From: Paraphysomonas bandaiensis
Taxonomy: Eukaryota; Chrysophyceae
Assembly (NCBI GenBank): GCA_965644295.1
Contig: CBFFRP010000076.1
Coordinates: 99,324-163,323, forward strand
Reading direction: 5' to 3'
Length of the DNA stretch: 64,000 nt
The position numbers and the translations under genes were made by a program. Shown here in pieces: positions 1 through 11,000 of this stretch (the stretch's first letter is position 1; each line of letters opens with the position of its first letter). The notes beneath the pieces were generated by a model that saw nothing but the letters and a program-made list of their open reading frames with translations, ran no database searches and had not been told where the DNA came from.

Positions 1-701
1 TCCCAAGCACTCCTACACAGGATAAATCCCGGTAGTACAGTATCAGGAAGAGGTGCCTCACTTCCGTTGCTTAGTGTTCGATGTCCAATTTGTCGCAAGA
101 ATATATGTGTTACTACAGGATCTCTTATATCATCTGACCAACAGGACGACAGCGATTGTACCAGCAATGATAATGACTCTAGTTTACTCGCATCCGGTGT
201 CTCTGACGACGCGGTCAGTGATACTATACTTGCCAGATCTAGCGGAGAGGAGTCTCTCGGAACTACCGGCGATATAAGAGTCGATCATCCCCAGGCTCCT
301 GTATCATCATTTCCTTTATTCTTTATGCGTATGGCGATGGAAATTGTGTCTATGAGCTCTGGAAGAAGGACAGCATGGCGGAGACGAAACAGAGATGACT
401 TGCGGGTAGATTCCAGAAGGCAGGAGTTGTCACCCTCGAGTTTAGAGACTGCGGTAAGTTCCGTGTCGTGGCAGAGAGCGCTCTTTCTATAGTATTTATA
501 CAAAGCTCTATTCCAGTCGTATAAACATTTCTATGCTAATAGTGATGTTATATTTACTTTTAGGTTGACCAGGTTATTGCAGTGTTTCCCCAATTTCCGA
601 GAGACATGATTGCTCGGGACCTCAGGCAGACGGAGTCCGTAGATGGGACTATCGAAAATATCCTTGCTGGACGGATTCAAGTATTTTTACCACGTGAATG
701 A
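1..701 (+). CDS. AMFR: AMFR/gp78-like RING-CUE E3 ubiquitin ligase, C-terminal part (5' end outside window)
   Basis: Frame 1 is open from the first base. It carries the end of a RING finger (CPICR, about residues 28-32 of the visible part), then a Ser/Asp-rich linker. A phase-0 intron (454-563, GTAAGT..TAG) leads to a last exon of 45 residues, 564-701. That exon is a CUE domain: VFPQFP, then DLRQTESVDGTIENIL and GRIQV, very close to the CUE domain of animal AMFR/gp78, which binds ubiquitin in ER-associated degradation. Gp78 is a multi-span ER membrane ligase; its membrane part would lie upstream of the window. The visible protein ends right after the CUE, so the VCP- and E2-binding tail of vertebrate gp78 is absent. 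RING plus this CUE makes the family call good. The start and the total length are unknown. Confidence 0.85.
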
Positions 702-1392
702 CACTCATTTGGGATGCATATATGTATATAACTCTTCTGAAGACTTTCGTAAGGAATAAATGTACCAGAAAGCGCTATCTACATGTATATTACTATACTA
801 TTTACATGAATGTGTGTTGATACACGGTATTGCGTAGTTAAATGTACATACTAAATATTAATTAAATGTCCAACGTGTATTATTAGCCTCAATTTAGTCA
901 AATAACACAATTTCAATGATACAATATGACCCCTATACCCTATCTCTGGTCAATGTATATATGTATATACACTGTAGTGCTCAAGACCTAACCACCAGTG
1001 CACTAGTCCTATTTACAAAATTTAGCCACACAAAACGCTCTTTTCTTCTCACTTCTCTTATTTATCCTCAAATATTCTCTCAACTTCTTTCTCGTATCAT
1101 ACAACGAGACCGTTACTCACTCTTCATATACACCATATGTTTGTACAAGCCAATACTTATATAGTTCAGTGAAGTGACTGAAGTTAAAGATGCCATATTC
1201 ATATTTCATATTAACTGTTGCGTGCATTGTCGTCTAAACTATGCAGAAACCGTCATATGAACTGCCTCTATTTTACCGGATTTTTTCTACATCCATAATG
1301 TAGTCACCTCCGTTACCAACCAAAATCTTCAATCAAAGTATCATTCGGAAGCTCTCCAGTACGAGAGTGGTACAATGAAGGACTACTGGCGG
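702..1392. other. Intergenic, AT-rich
   Basis: No coding exon with splice support is seen between the AMFR-like stop and the METTL16 upstream region. The only open frames are short and of low complexity. It presumably holds the AMFR-like 3' UTR and the METTL16 promoter. Confidence 0.5.
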
Positions 1393-1481
1393 AGCTTACA
1401 ATAATATATATGGAAGTAGCAATGCATAGAAAGAAGACCTGCCTCGAGCAATGGATACACAGCCGCATACAACGATGTAGC
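1393..1481 (+). repeat. 89-bp flank shared with 55087-55175
   Basis: This segment, from AGCTTACAATAATATA to the edge of the ATGT array, matches 55087-55175 base for base by eye. At both sites it directly precedes a long ATGT array. The similarity stops abruptly on its left side, and the sequences beyond the arrays differ. Confidence 0.85.
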
Positions 1482-1866
1482 TATGTATGTATGTATGTAT
1501 GTATGTATGTATGTATGTATGTATGTATGTATGTATGTATGTATGTATGTATGTATGTATGTATGTATGTATGTATGTATGTATGTATGTATGTATGTAT
1601 GTATGTATGTATGTATGTATGTATGTATGTATGTATGTATGTATGTATGTATGTATGTATGTATGTATGTATGTATGTATGTATGTATGTATGTATGTAT
1701 GTATGTATGTATGTATGTATGTATGTATGTATGTATGTATGTATGTATGTATTAATGTATGTATGTATGTATGTATGTATGTATGTATGTATGTATGTAT
1801 GTATGTATGTATGTATGTATGTATGTATGTATGTATGTATGTATGTATGTATGTATGTATGTATGG
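1482..1866 (+). repeat. (ATGT)n tetranucleotide array, about 385 bp, upstream of METTL16
   Basis: Nearly perfect ATGT repeats with one interruption near 1751 (GTATTAATG). The array ends about 95 bp before the METTL16 start codon. The long Tyr-Val-Cys-Met reading frames through it are products of the tetranucleotide, not genes. Confidence 0.97.
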
Positions 1867-1959
1867 ATGGATCTTGTCTATGTTTTGATGGTGTTGTGGT
1901 TATGGAATGCATCAGTGGTTTGTATATACATGTCCTTATATATCTAGTGGAATCATCGC

Positions 1960-3890
1960 ATGCATCCTCTCAACCCGTATAAGGACAATAGACCGGACTT
2001 CGCGGAGCTGTCTCGTCTGTACCCGGATGTCATGCGCAAGCAGTATGTTATGTTGTGTTATCGTCCCTTATATGATGCGTGTGTTGTGTCAGTGTCATCG
2101 TGTTCAACAATGGAGAGGCATGCTTGAACTGGAGGGATCCGGAGTCTCAGCGGTGTGTGTAGTGTGTGCTTGTAGATGAGTTATGTGTATGTGATGGTAC
2201 TGTGCAGAGCTCTCACAGAGGTGCTCCTTCATCGTGACTTCAACTTGAGGGTCTCTCTCCCTCATGACAAGCTTTGCCCCCCTTTACCTAACAGATTGAA
2301 TTATATCTGCTGGCTATCCGATCTTTTTACTTCTGGTAAAGACTGGACGACGAGTGTCACGAATGCCAGCTGGGAGCGACCACATATTCTCGACATTGGC
2401 ACTGGCGCATCGTGTATTTACCCTTTACTAGGAAACAGGTTCTTAGGCTGGAAGTTCACGGGTAGTGATATTGACGTGCATTCGTTGGAGTGGGCACAGG
2501 GAATCTTACGAGAAAATTCGATACCTGAGTCCGATATTGCGCTCGTGTTAGTGGGAGGAAGTAAGAGTCTACAACAATCTTTTCGTGAGTGGTTGTCTAA
2601 CACTCAGCCCCTGCTACAATGTTTGCAATCCAGCAATACCGCCGGTGTGTGTGAGGCTATGCGTGGGCCGGTACGTCAGGCTCTGGTTAGCATGGGTGGT
2701 ATATATGCGCAAACTGTGTTGTGGTGTGAAAATGTGGTCTTATCACACGGTCCAGTGGACAATGGAGAGATTCCACCTACTGTTTTGACGGGTTGTATGA
2801 CTAACCCACCCTTCTACAGCCTTCAGGAACAGGTACTATTCTAGTTATCACACGCCTATTGTGATTCCGTTTGTACAGATCGAGGAGAGCCCTCTTGCAG
2901 TATGCACCGGTTCTTCTACTGAGATGGCTACAGAAGGTGGAGAGGTAGCCTTTGTCCTGGGCATACTTGCTGACTCACTGATACTACGGGACCGGTAATC
3001 TCAGGACATGCACTCCTTGTATCATTCTACGTACTATTATTCTCTGTGTTTTTTCTCAATCATGATTCTTTTAATGTAGAGTGGAATGGTATTCGTCAAT
3101 GTTGGGTAAGCGTTCTTCTCTTCGACACTTGTTGCGCGCACTTCGATCGGAAGGAGTTAGTCGGATATACTCGACACGATTTATACAGGGATCAACGGTG
3201 CGCTGGGGAATCGCATGGACGTTTTTAGCTCCGGGTCCTGGGGAAGATCCACTCCGACACCACAAGGTATTCGGCGCCAAGAAAGCAGCAAGTCGACGTC
3301 CTGTTAGCAGTGAGTTATGCACCCTTTCCGTAGAACACATGGTGCGAACTGCCTTGATTGGCGAACGGCGCTATGCGGCTCTTGCAACTGAGGAGGAGGG
3401 GTGGGGAGCGGGTCCATGGAGTGAAGATAGCATTCTTGAGTTCCTTCGTTGTACGGAATGGGGCGCTGGGGGACGCGTTCCAGCCCCATGGGTTACTCCA
3501 CCTGGTGTATTGATGCTATCTCTTCTACGGGTTGTTAGTGCACACTGCGTTCGTGTGGATGGGGGCGAAGGGAGAGTTTATGGGTGGAAACATGTCTCGG
3601 AACCCTGTGAGAATGATGAAGATTGTGTTGGGATTGATGTAACTCTTCGTCTCAGCTGCAGCACTCAACAACCCTCTTGTGCTGTTCTCACTATCGTGAC
3701 ACATACAGAAGACTGTTGTAGAGACTATGTAAATTGTTCGGAAGATGTCAATGAGCAGTCAAGCAAGCGTCGTAGACCTGCTGAGGCCAAAAATAGTAAT
3801 GTTGACGGCCCTGTAGTCTCATTTTCTATAGAGCTAAAATGCGATGCTGCTGACTCTACTTCTCCCTCCGGCACTGCAGAGGAGAGGTGA
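1960..3890 (+). CDS. METTL16: METTL16-type RNA N6-adenosine methyltransferase
   Basis: Five exons: 1960-2042, 2093-2152, 2208-2832, 2879-2994, 3080-3890, giving 564 residues. Human METTL16 has 562. All junctions keep frame with introns of 46-85 nt. The start is the ATG opening MHPLNPYKDNRPDFAEL, which matches the conserved N-terminus. Family landmarks in order are DPESQRALTEVLL, RLNYICWLSDL, the SAM-binding DIGTGASCIYPLLG, the catalytic NPPF near residue 247, EGGEVAFV, and the WYSSMLGKR segment. The family methylates U6 snRNA and structured mRNA hairpins in the nucleus. Compared with human, there are about 60 extra residues between the SAM site and NPPF, rich in Leu/Gln/Ser. The C-terminal region is divergent and I cannot align the vertebrate VCR modules. 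An ATGT array lies just upstream. Confidence 0.93.
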
Positions 3891-4607
3891 CGTACTGCAT
3901 AGCATCAATGATGTGTTAATATAACTACAGGAAATTATTTTTCAAGCTCTTTGACCTTTTAAAGGCTGATATACTACGTACAAATCGAAGGTGATCAATG
4001 CGCACAATATTTTTACATTAATACTTGTTTTCAGGTGGCGAAGAATACTTGGAAAGTCGTAAAGTGGAGGTTGCTATAACTTACTAAATGAAAACTGGTA
4101 TGTTGCAGCACACGTAGTGAGATATGAAGCGATGAAGTTTATAGTGTATATCATTTTTTCTTAGCTAGTTAAATTTCTTGTTTAGCTTGTAAATGTATGC
4201 TCCGAACTTTATATATTACAGTGTTGAACTATGTAATAATTTAGAGAACTCGGATTAGGAAATCTGTTACTTGAAATAATTTCTGTCCAAATGCATACAG
4301 ACGACTTCGATAACGGTTAGCTTTATTACAGATATAGTAAATAGTAAACTATAAACTACACCCAGCAATTTTACCAATTGCAGGCGATTCCTTAAGTTCA
4401 AGTTAGTTGTTGTACATCTAGCACTATACCACGTGCATCCCTGTTATAATAAGTAGGATACAAAATATTTTTAATTGAAAGTAGTGAATGTCTTATTATT
4501 AGCAATTAGCAATAGGCGTTTAAGAATCAGAACTAATATCAGAACAACTAGCTAGTGCTTCACTGATATTCTACAATAATTTAACGCCCTGTATCAAGTT
4601 ATAACAC
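3891..4607. other. Intergenic, no gene seen
   Basis: AT-rich sequence after METTL16, without a convincing exon. Near 4490-4515 it contains TTATTATTAGCAATTAGC, a motif that recurs inside the foldback element to the right. Confidence 0.5.
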
Positions 4608-5903
4608 TATTGGATCCCTCAACAAAGTCGGACTCGCACCGTTTCGTGGTGTTCTGGGGGATAAGTACCGGAGAGATTCTCTCTGGGAAACTAACGTGAG
4701 CCGCAAACATAGTCAGCAGATAATGTTCTGCCCACTCATAGCCGAATGCTTGTGTGGTACTAAGGACACCTATAAGTGTCACTTGTGTAGACGTCTTTGG
4801 GCCTTGACGAATAAACAGGCATCCGGGACAGGGCTACCTGAAGGGTAACCGCGGTATTGGACTGCCTGCTGAAGTCAAGCATCCGGGATGTTCACCTTAA
4901 GGACTCTCAGAACAACGGAAGTGGTCGCACCTTGGTGCTTGCGGCGACGCACAAGCAGCTTTCGTAGCGTGAAGTAGTAGGATACAAAAAGTGTGTACTG
5001 ATTAGTTACAGACAGCAGGTAGAGGCCTAACTAGGTTGACTAGCATTCACCTAGCTACTAAATCGGTACATGCTTATAACAACACCTACTGCTAATAATA
5101 AGACTTTCAATATACACAATTGAATGATTTACTGGACATGTTTGTATATGTATTCACTAATAAATCTTGTTAAAATTATTATAAGCAATACCTCTTCTCA
5201 TTCATCAATTTTATGTCATCTCTACGACCAATCATTTCTCTTACGATCTTACATCGCCACTATCTTGTATATGATCGATATAATATTATATTCAGTTTCG
5301 TTACTACAGTAGCTATCCTGTTGTTAGTTCTCATAAAACTGTTAACCACTAGTGTATTCTTCGACTAACGGTCATAATTTCAATACCTTAGAATTACATG
5401 TTTATTGAAAGTCTTATTATTAGCAATATAATAGGCGTTAAAAACCTGCGCCAACTTTGTAGCTAAATGAATGCTAGTCAACCTAGTTAGGCCTCTACCT
5501 GCTGTCTGTAACTAATCAGTACACACTTTTTGTATCCTACTACTTCACGCTACGAAAGCTGCTTGTGCGTCGCCGCAAGCACCAAGGTGCGATTACTTCC
5601 GTTGTTCTGAGAGTCCTTAAGGTGAACATCCCGGATGCTTAACTTCAGCAGGCAGTCCAATACCGCGGTTACCCTTCAGGTAGCCCTGTCCCGGATGCCC
5701 TTGACGTGGGCCCATGCCTGTTTATTCGTCAAGGCCCAAAGACGTCTACACAAGTGACACTTATAGGTGTCCCTTGTACCACACAAGCATTCGGCTATGA
5801 GTGGGCAGAAGAATATCTGCTGACTATGCTTGCGGCTCACGTTAGTTTCCCAGAGAGAATCTCCCCCCCAGAACACCACGGAACGGTGCGAGTCCGACAT
5901 TTT
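4608..5903. repeat. Foldback element with about 500-bp inverted arms
   Basis: The left arm (about 4608-5117) is the inverted counterpart of the right arm (about 5399-5903), enclosing about 280 bp. Matching landmarks are CCCTCAACAAAGTCGGACTC at the left tip against its complement near 5885-5905, and AATAATAAGACTTTCAATA at the inner edges. The spacer (about 5118-5398) recurs at 38690-38965. The arm sequence also recurs at 6165-6587, 7044-7110, 19641-20325, 22661-23335 and 31640-31928, so this is a dispersed family. I see no transposase; the short frames in the arms are the same in every copy because they are the repeat itself. Confidence 0.8.
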
Positions 5904-6164
5904 TGAGGGCCTTAGAATTACTGCTTTTAATTGCCCAAACACCAAAAGTTAACAGATAGATGTCAAGTATATCAACATTCTGCTTGCTCACTGCGTTTGC
6001 TTAGGTTGATAGAGCGAAAGTTGTTGCGCCTTGATACTTGCGGTGAAGAACAGGCAGCTTTCGTAATTATAATCAGACATATTCACTACTACTACAACTT
6101 AACGCTTTTAACTATAATCAAAAGTTGATAATTATTAGCAATAGAGACGATTCAATGTCAGAAC
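5904..6164. other. AT-rich sequence between repeat copies
   Basis: Follows the right arm of the foldback element. TTAGAATTACTGCTTTTAATTG here matches the tail of the related copy near 38945-38965. No gene seen. Confidence 0.5.
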
Positions 6165-6587
6165 TAGTCAAACGCATTGTGCAAGCAGTGTTGATATATA
6201 CCTGACATCTACTAACTTCAGGATTTTTAAGTCCTTAAGGTGAACGGCCCGGATGCTTGAATTCAGCAGGCAACCCACTACCCCGGATGCCCTTGAGGTG
6301 GCCCCATTCCCGGATGTTTGTTTATTCATCAAGGCCCAAAGATGTCTACACAAGTGACACTTATATATATTAGTGTCTCTTGTACCACACGAGCATTCGG
6401 TTGGGTATCAATTAATTGACGCAGGTCGTAGTTAATTATAATTGCAATTATTACTTGCCGTCTCAATTTCAATTATTCCAATGAATTGAAAATCAACTAA
6501 TTGATATGCAGCCCTGCTATCTATAATATCTGCTGACTAAATATGCTGCTCACGTTAGATATATATATGACTATATCCTGTACTTAT
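6165..6587 (+). repeat. Further copy of the foldback-arm repeat, interrupted by a small element at 6401-6516
   Basis: From about 6165 the sequence follows the dispersed arm repeat (CATCTACTAACTTCAGG, repeated CCCGGATGC motifs, CAAAGATGTCTACACAAG) up to GAGCATTCGG at 6400. It resumes after 6516 with ATCTGCTGACTAAATATGC. The intervening 116 bp begins GGGTATCAATTAATTGACGC and ends TTGATATGCAGCCCTG, the ends of a MITE family seen elsewhere in the window. So a MITE jumped into an older repeat. Confidence 0.7.
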
Positions 6588-7204
6588 CAGGCTTGCGTAA
6601 CAATTAACTGGTTTTCAATTTATTGGCAATAATTGCCAATTAATTGGTTTTAATAGTGATAATTCCAATTATTATTATTGGAAATTGTTTCCAATTAATT
6701 GCCAATTAATTGCAATTAGTTGGTTGGCTAATTATATATAGCAACTTAAGATGTATAGCTACTGGTCATAGATACAAACCCATTATCACAAGTTTGGATG
6801 TATGTGCACACAGTCATATTATCATTTTATTAATCATAATTGTGTGCGGCAGTCAATATAAGGGTTACTATACACTCTAACCTCGGCACGAAAGAGAGTA
6901 ATATACTATGTCAAATATATTTGGCAAAGAACCAAAATGAGCACCTCAACAACGATCGTCTAGATGCATAGCATATAAAAGGTGATTGTAGATATTTCAC
7001 TGTTTCGAAATATTCAAGTATAGTAGTGTAGATGATGTTAGATCGCAAGCCTGGTACTTATCCCCCAAAACACCACGAAAAGGTGTGAGTCAGACCTTGT
7101 TGAGGGTTTCGGCGTGTTAAACTTTTTATGCTCCATGAAAGGCTAAATATGATGGAAAAGGGAAGTTGATGTCGAATATATATAATTAATATAATGCCAG
7201 ATGG
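6588..7204. other. AT-rich repeat remnants
   Basis: Starts with CAGGCTTGCGTAACAATTAA, resembling the end of the hAT-like element at 18283, followed by alternating AATTGCCAATTAATTGG blocks to about 6740. A fragment of the foldback-arm repeat (ACTTATCCCCCAAAACACCA) lies at 7044-7110. No gene. Confidence 0.55.
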
Positions 7205-7426
7205 CAGGGCTGCGTATCAATTAATTGTCAATTGTTGAAATTGGGACATAATCAGAAATGCAATTATAATTGACACCAGCTCGCTTCAATTAATTGATAT
7301 TAAAAAATCCACCTTTATATGCTCAAAAGTTGATAATAAACGGTATTTTTATTGAGAAAATCTAATTTTTAGGATAAAAATCGAAGATTGGTGAAAGACT
7401 ATAATATCCCTGGACTGAAGATAAAT
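7205..7426 (+). repeat. 5' portion of a CAGGGCTGCGTATCAATT MITE, cut by the LTR element
   Basis: Begins CAGGGCTGCGTATCAATTAA and contains the CACCTTTATATGCTC..AAAAGTTGATAA block also present at 49690-49720. The matching right end is not seen before the LTR retrotransposon starts at 7427. Confidence 0.6.
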
Positions 7427-8009
7427 TGTAGCAAAATTGGGTATGACAAGTATGGGTGATTTAGGAGGTTGTTATGGCTGAAGAATAAGATGAAGTGATG
7501 TAGGTTGTAGTATGAGATGAGATGTAGATGGTAGTTATGATTAGATTAGAAGATACGAGTATTAAGGCCAGATATAGGGTTGGAGTGTACCGTGACTATC
7601 CGTATATACGGATGTAATGGACGTTTATGGTAACCCGTACAGTATTATGATGGTATACGTAGGTATTCTGTAGGATGATATAGGAGTAGATAGCAGGATG
7701 TTAAGGGATTTCTATATGATTATTTCTGGAAGTAGAAAACTAGCTATTTATGGCTGGGAAACCACTTCTAGAATTAACTATGGGGATATAGGTAGAAGGA
7801 TATGGAGTTTTAGATATAATAGTGAAAGTTGATATCGTAGTTGAGTTGAAAGTTAAGAAGTAGCGAAGTAAAGAGTAAGAAGAGGAAGTTAAGTGAAGAG
7901 TGTTGTGAGAAGACTATCCTACCCCACATCACCTGTGCACATGGACAGGGATGATAAGACCAGCAATGTTAGTCATGATAGCGAGGCTCAATCACCCGTA
8001 GTCGTTACA
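7427..8009 (+). repeat. 5' LTR of the Gag-protease element
   Basis: 583 bp, TG..CA termini, identical by eye to 11346-11928. Unusually, it contains the first 117 bases of the Gag reading frame. Confidence 0.93.
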
Positions 8010-11000
8010 CTTGGTGGACAACGTGGGCTGGGTACAGTGGTTGAGAGTGATCAACTCAGCCATGCGTCACCCAGCGCACTATCGGCACGATCTCAGAGAG
8101 AGCCTTTGCCAGAAGAGGGAAACATTGAGAGTATCAGCCTAGGCCATGAGGGAGAGGAGAGACAGGAGACTAAGGAGGAACTGCGGTCCCATGCACAGAA
8201 GGACCTATTGGAGCACGGGCTGAGGATGCAGAGTATGGATGACAGGAAAGGTGGAACCCAACCCAATTGGTCTGGAAGGTCTACAGAGCAGATAGAATGG
8301 ATGCGTGATCCTATTCTTGGAGGCAGAGACCTGGAGATGGGGGATAGGAGTAGTAGAGATGATATGAAGAGCTCGTGGAGGAGCACAGGAAGAGAAGAGA
8401 AAATTAAAAGGAGAGATGATTACGCAAGAGCAGATGATGTGAGGGGCCCGTCAGGAGGTCCTGGATATATTAGAAGAAAGGATTATGCAACAGATGAAGA
8501 TGTGAGGGGCCCATTAGGAGGTCCTGGAGATGATTATATGAAAGATGAAGATTTGAGGGGCCCATCAGGAGGTCCTAGATATAGTAGAAGAGATGATTAT
8601 ATGAAAGATGAAGATTTGAGGGGCCCATCAGGAGGTCCTGGATATAGTAAAAGAGAGGATTATGTGAGAGAAGTGAATTTTAGGGACCTATCCAGAGGTC
8701 TTGGAGAAGAGATAGAAAAGCAGATGAGAGTACCTGAATGGCTGGTGGAGCCTACTAGAGAACGGAGTGTAAAAGGACAGATTGGGAGATTAAGTAGAAG
8801 TGTACAGAGTGAAAGAGAGTTGCATCGACTGTTGATGAGAGAATTCGAAATAGGAGTAGGGAATGAAGGGTTGACTGCAGCGCACCGTCAGGCGTGTGAA
8901 TATTGGCTCCGGAATCGAAGAAGACTATTGAGTGGTAGTATGGAGACGGGTATAAAGATGCTCAGCCAGCTGACTGAACTAAACCGAATAGGGGAGAGGA
9001 TACAGTATGTGGAGGCTCAGCAAGAGGCGCTATTAGCTGCTAGGAAGGAGTTATCAGAGAAGGCAAGGATGTTGTGGATACAAAAAGGAGAGAGCATGTG
9101 TGATAGCAATAGAAGGACCTTAGACAGGATGCGTGTAATGGAGGAAGTTGATGAAACAGATAGTGATGACTGGGAGAACGACGCAGGAGTATATAGGAAG
9201 GGAGTTATGAGAGGGCCTTTATCAGGAATACAGACTATGACACGGGAAGAAGCAGAGACATGTGGATATAAGACATTCTGCCGCTGGTGTAATATGGTGG
9301 GAAAGGAGTACAAGAGTAGTCTGGATCGGCAGTTAGAGGAAAAGTGTCAGAGTTTTCTGAGGACTCGGAATGTTGCGCAGCATGTGTTTGACTTATTGGG
9401 GAAGATACCCATACCTCGATGGATGAGGATGGAGACTGCAGGAAAGCTGAGATTCCAACCTATAGACTTTGATGCTTTAGGACGCTCTGCAGGAATGGTG
9501 AAGAGAGTGGATTGTGTCCAGTTCTTTGATAGTCTTTATGCAGCAGCGCATACTGCGAATATGTCACCCATGAGAATATTAGCGGAGATAAGAGGAGGAA
9601 CAGTATTCAAAGGAGAGTTAGCTGAAGAGGTAAGATGGAGAATGGCATCAGGTGACTTCGAAATGGACATAGATAGGAACAGACGAGCAGAGGATACCCC
9701 TGAGACGGATGTTGTGGCATGGGGATATGCACTGTATCAGTTCTCCATATTGTTTACAGAAGCCTTCGGGGTAAGGATGGATCCTGCAGTATTAATGATG
9801 GAGATCGATAGGTTCGAGTTATCCGACGAATCACCACAGGCGTTTGAGAAGTCTCTGATGGAGTTAAGATATTTAATTACTCAAGCGGGAGTAACTGAGC
9901 CAGAGAGAGAGTTATATCACAAGTTCAAGGTGAAGACTATAGATATGCAACGAGTAGGTAAAAGAGTAGCAGATGAAGTGGAGAGCATTATCCAAATAAA
10001 GCAGTGTATGGGAGTGAGGAACGTGCAATATGATCGGAACTTTTTAGTGTCTACTGTTGCACAGATTGTACCTCGGATAGTGGATCAAGACAGTCTTAAC
10101 AGTAAGAATGAGAAGGTGATAAGGTCGCATGGAGTGTATGCGGGAAGAGCAGCTCCAGAAAAGTGTGAACGAAGGATAGATGGTCTAGATAGAAGTACCC
10201 GACCATGGAAGTTCCTTAAGTGTGAGACATGTGGGTTTAAACACTATATGAACCGTTTTTGTCCATTTAGAGATGATAGGAAGAAAGATGATGGGACATA
10301 TATGAAATGTGCGGAGTTTAACGGATATAAGCCATGGAGATTTGCTAAGTTTGAGGCGAAGACTTTAGAGAAGATATTTGAGGTCATGAAGCAAAATAGC
10401 AAGGCGTGGCAAGAACTTGGAGATGTGTTGAAAAGAAAATTCGTACAAATGGTAGCCCATGCGAAAGAAGAGCAGGTGAAGGGTATGATGAATGTCTTAC
10501 ATCATGTACGGACCGTAGGAGAGCCGACCAAGGAAAGGGTAGAGGAAGCCAGAGGATTAGAGACGGTGAAGTCAGAAGATGGAAACCAGCAAGTGTCTAA
10601 TAGAAAAGTCAGTGTGGCACATACGATGACGTCACCGGTACAACATGATGATAAGAAGATAAGGATGGATACTTTAACTTGGTGGTGTGGAGAAGCGATT
10701 GTAAGAGGAGAGACAATACCGATGGCAATTCATGTGGATGGTGGATCAGAAGGAGCATTCATGCATGAAGGGCTAGCAGAGGAAATGGGTTTAGAAGTTC
10801 ATGAGTATCCAAGGGATCAACAATATTTGGTGATGGGAACTACAGGACAAGGAAGATGTCCGGAAGGAGTGACAAAGTATGTATATCTATGTATGCGGAT
10901 AGACGGAGTGGAGTATTATGGTGAAATGTTGGGAGAATTGAAGACTGGACATCCGATACAGAGTATATGGAAGTGTAAGTTTGATCTGATACCTAATATG

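Noticed and set aside
1410-1982. Long frames encoding repeated Met-Tyr-Val-Cys or Thr-Tyr-Ile-His
   Set aside because: They are translations of tetranucleotide arrays (also at 22.4, 25.4-26.8, 51.6, 55.2-55.8 and 58.1-58.4 kb). A 4-bp repeat without stop codons is open in all frames on both strands.
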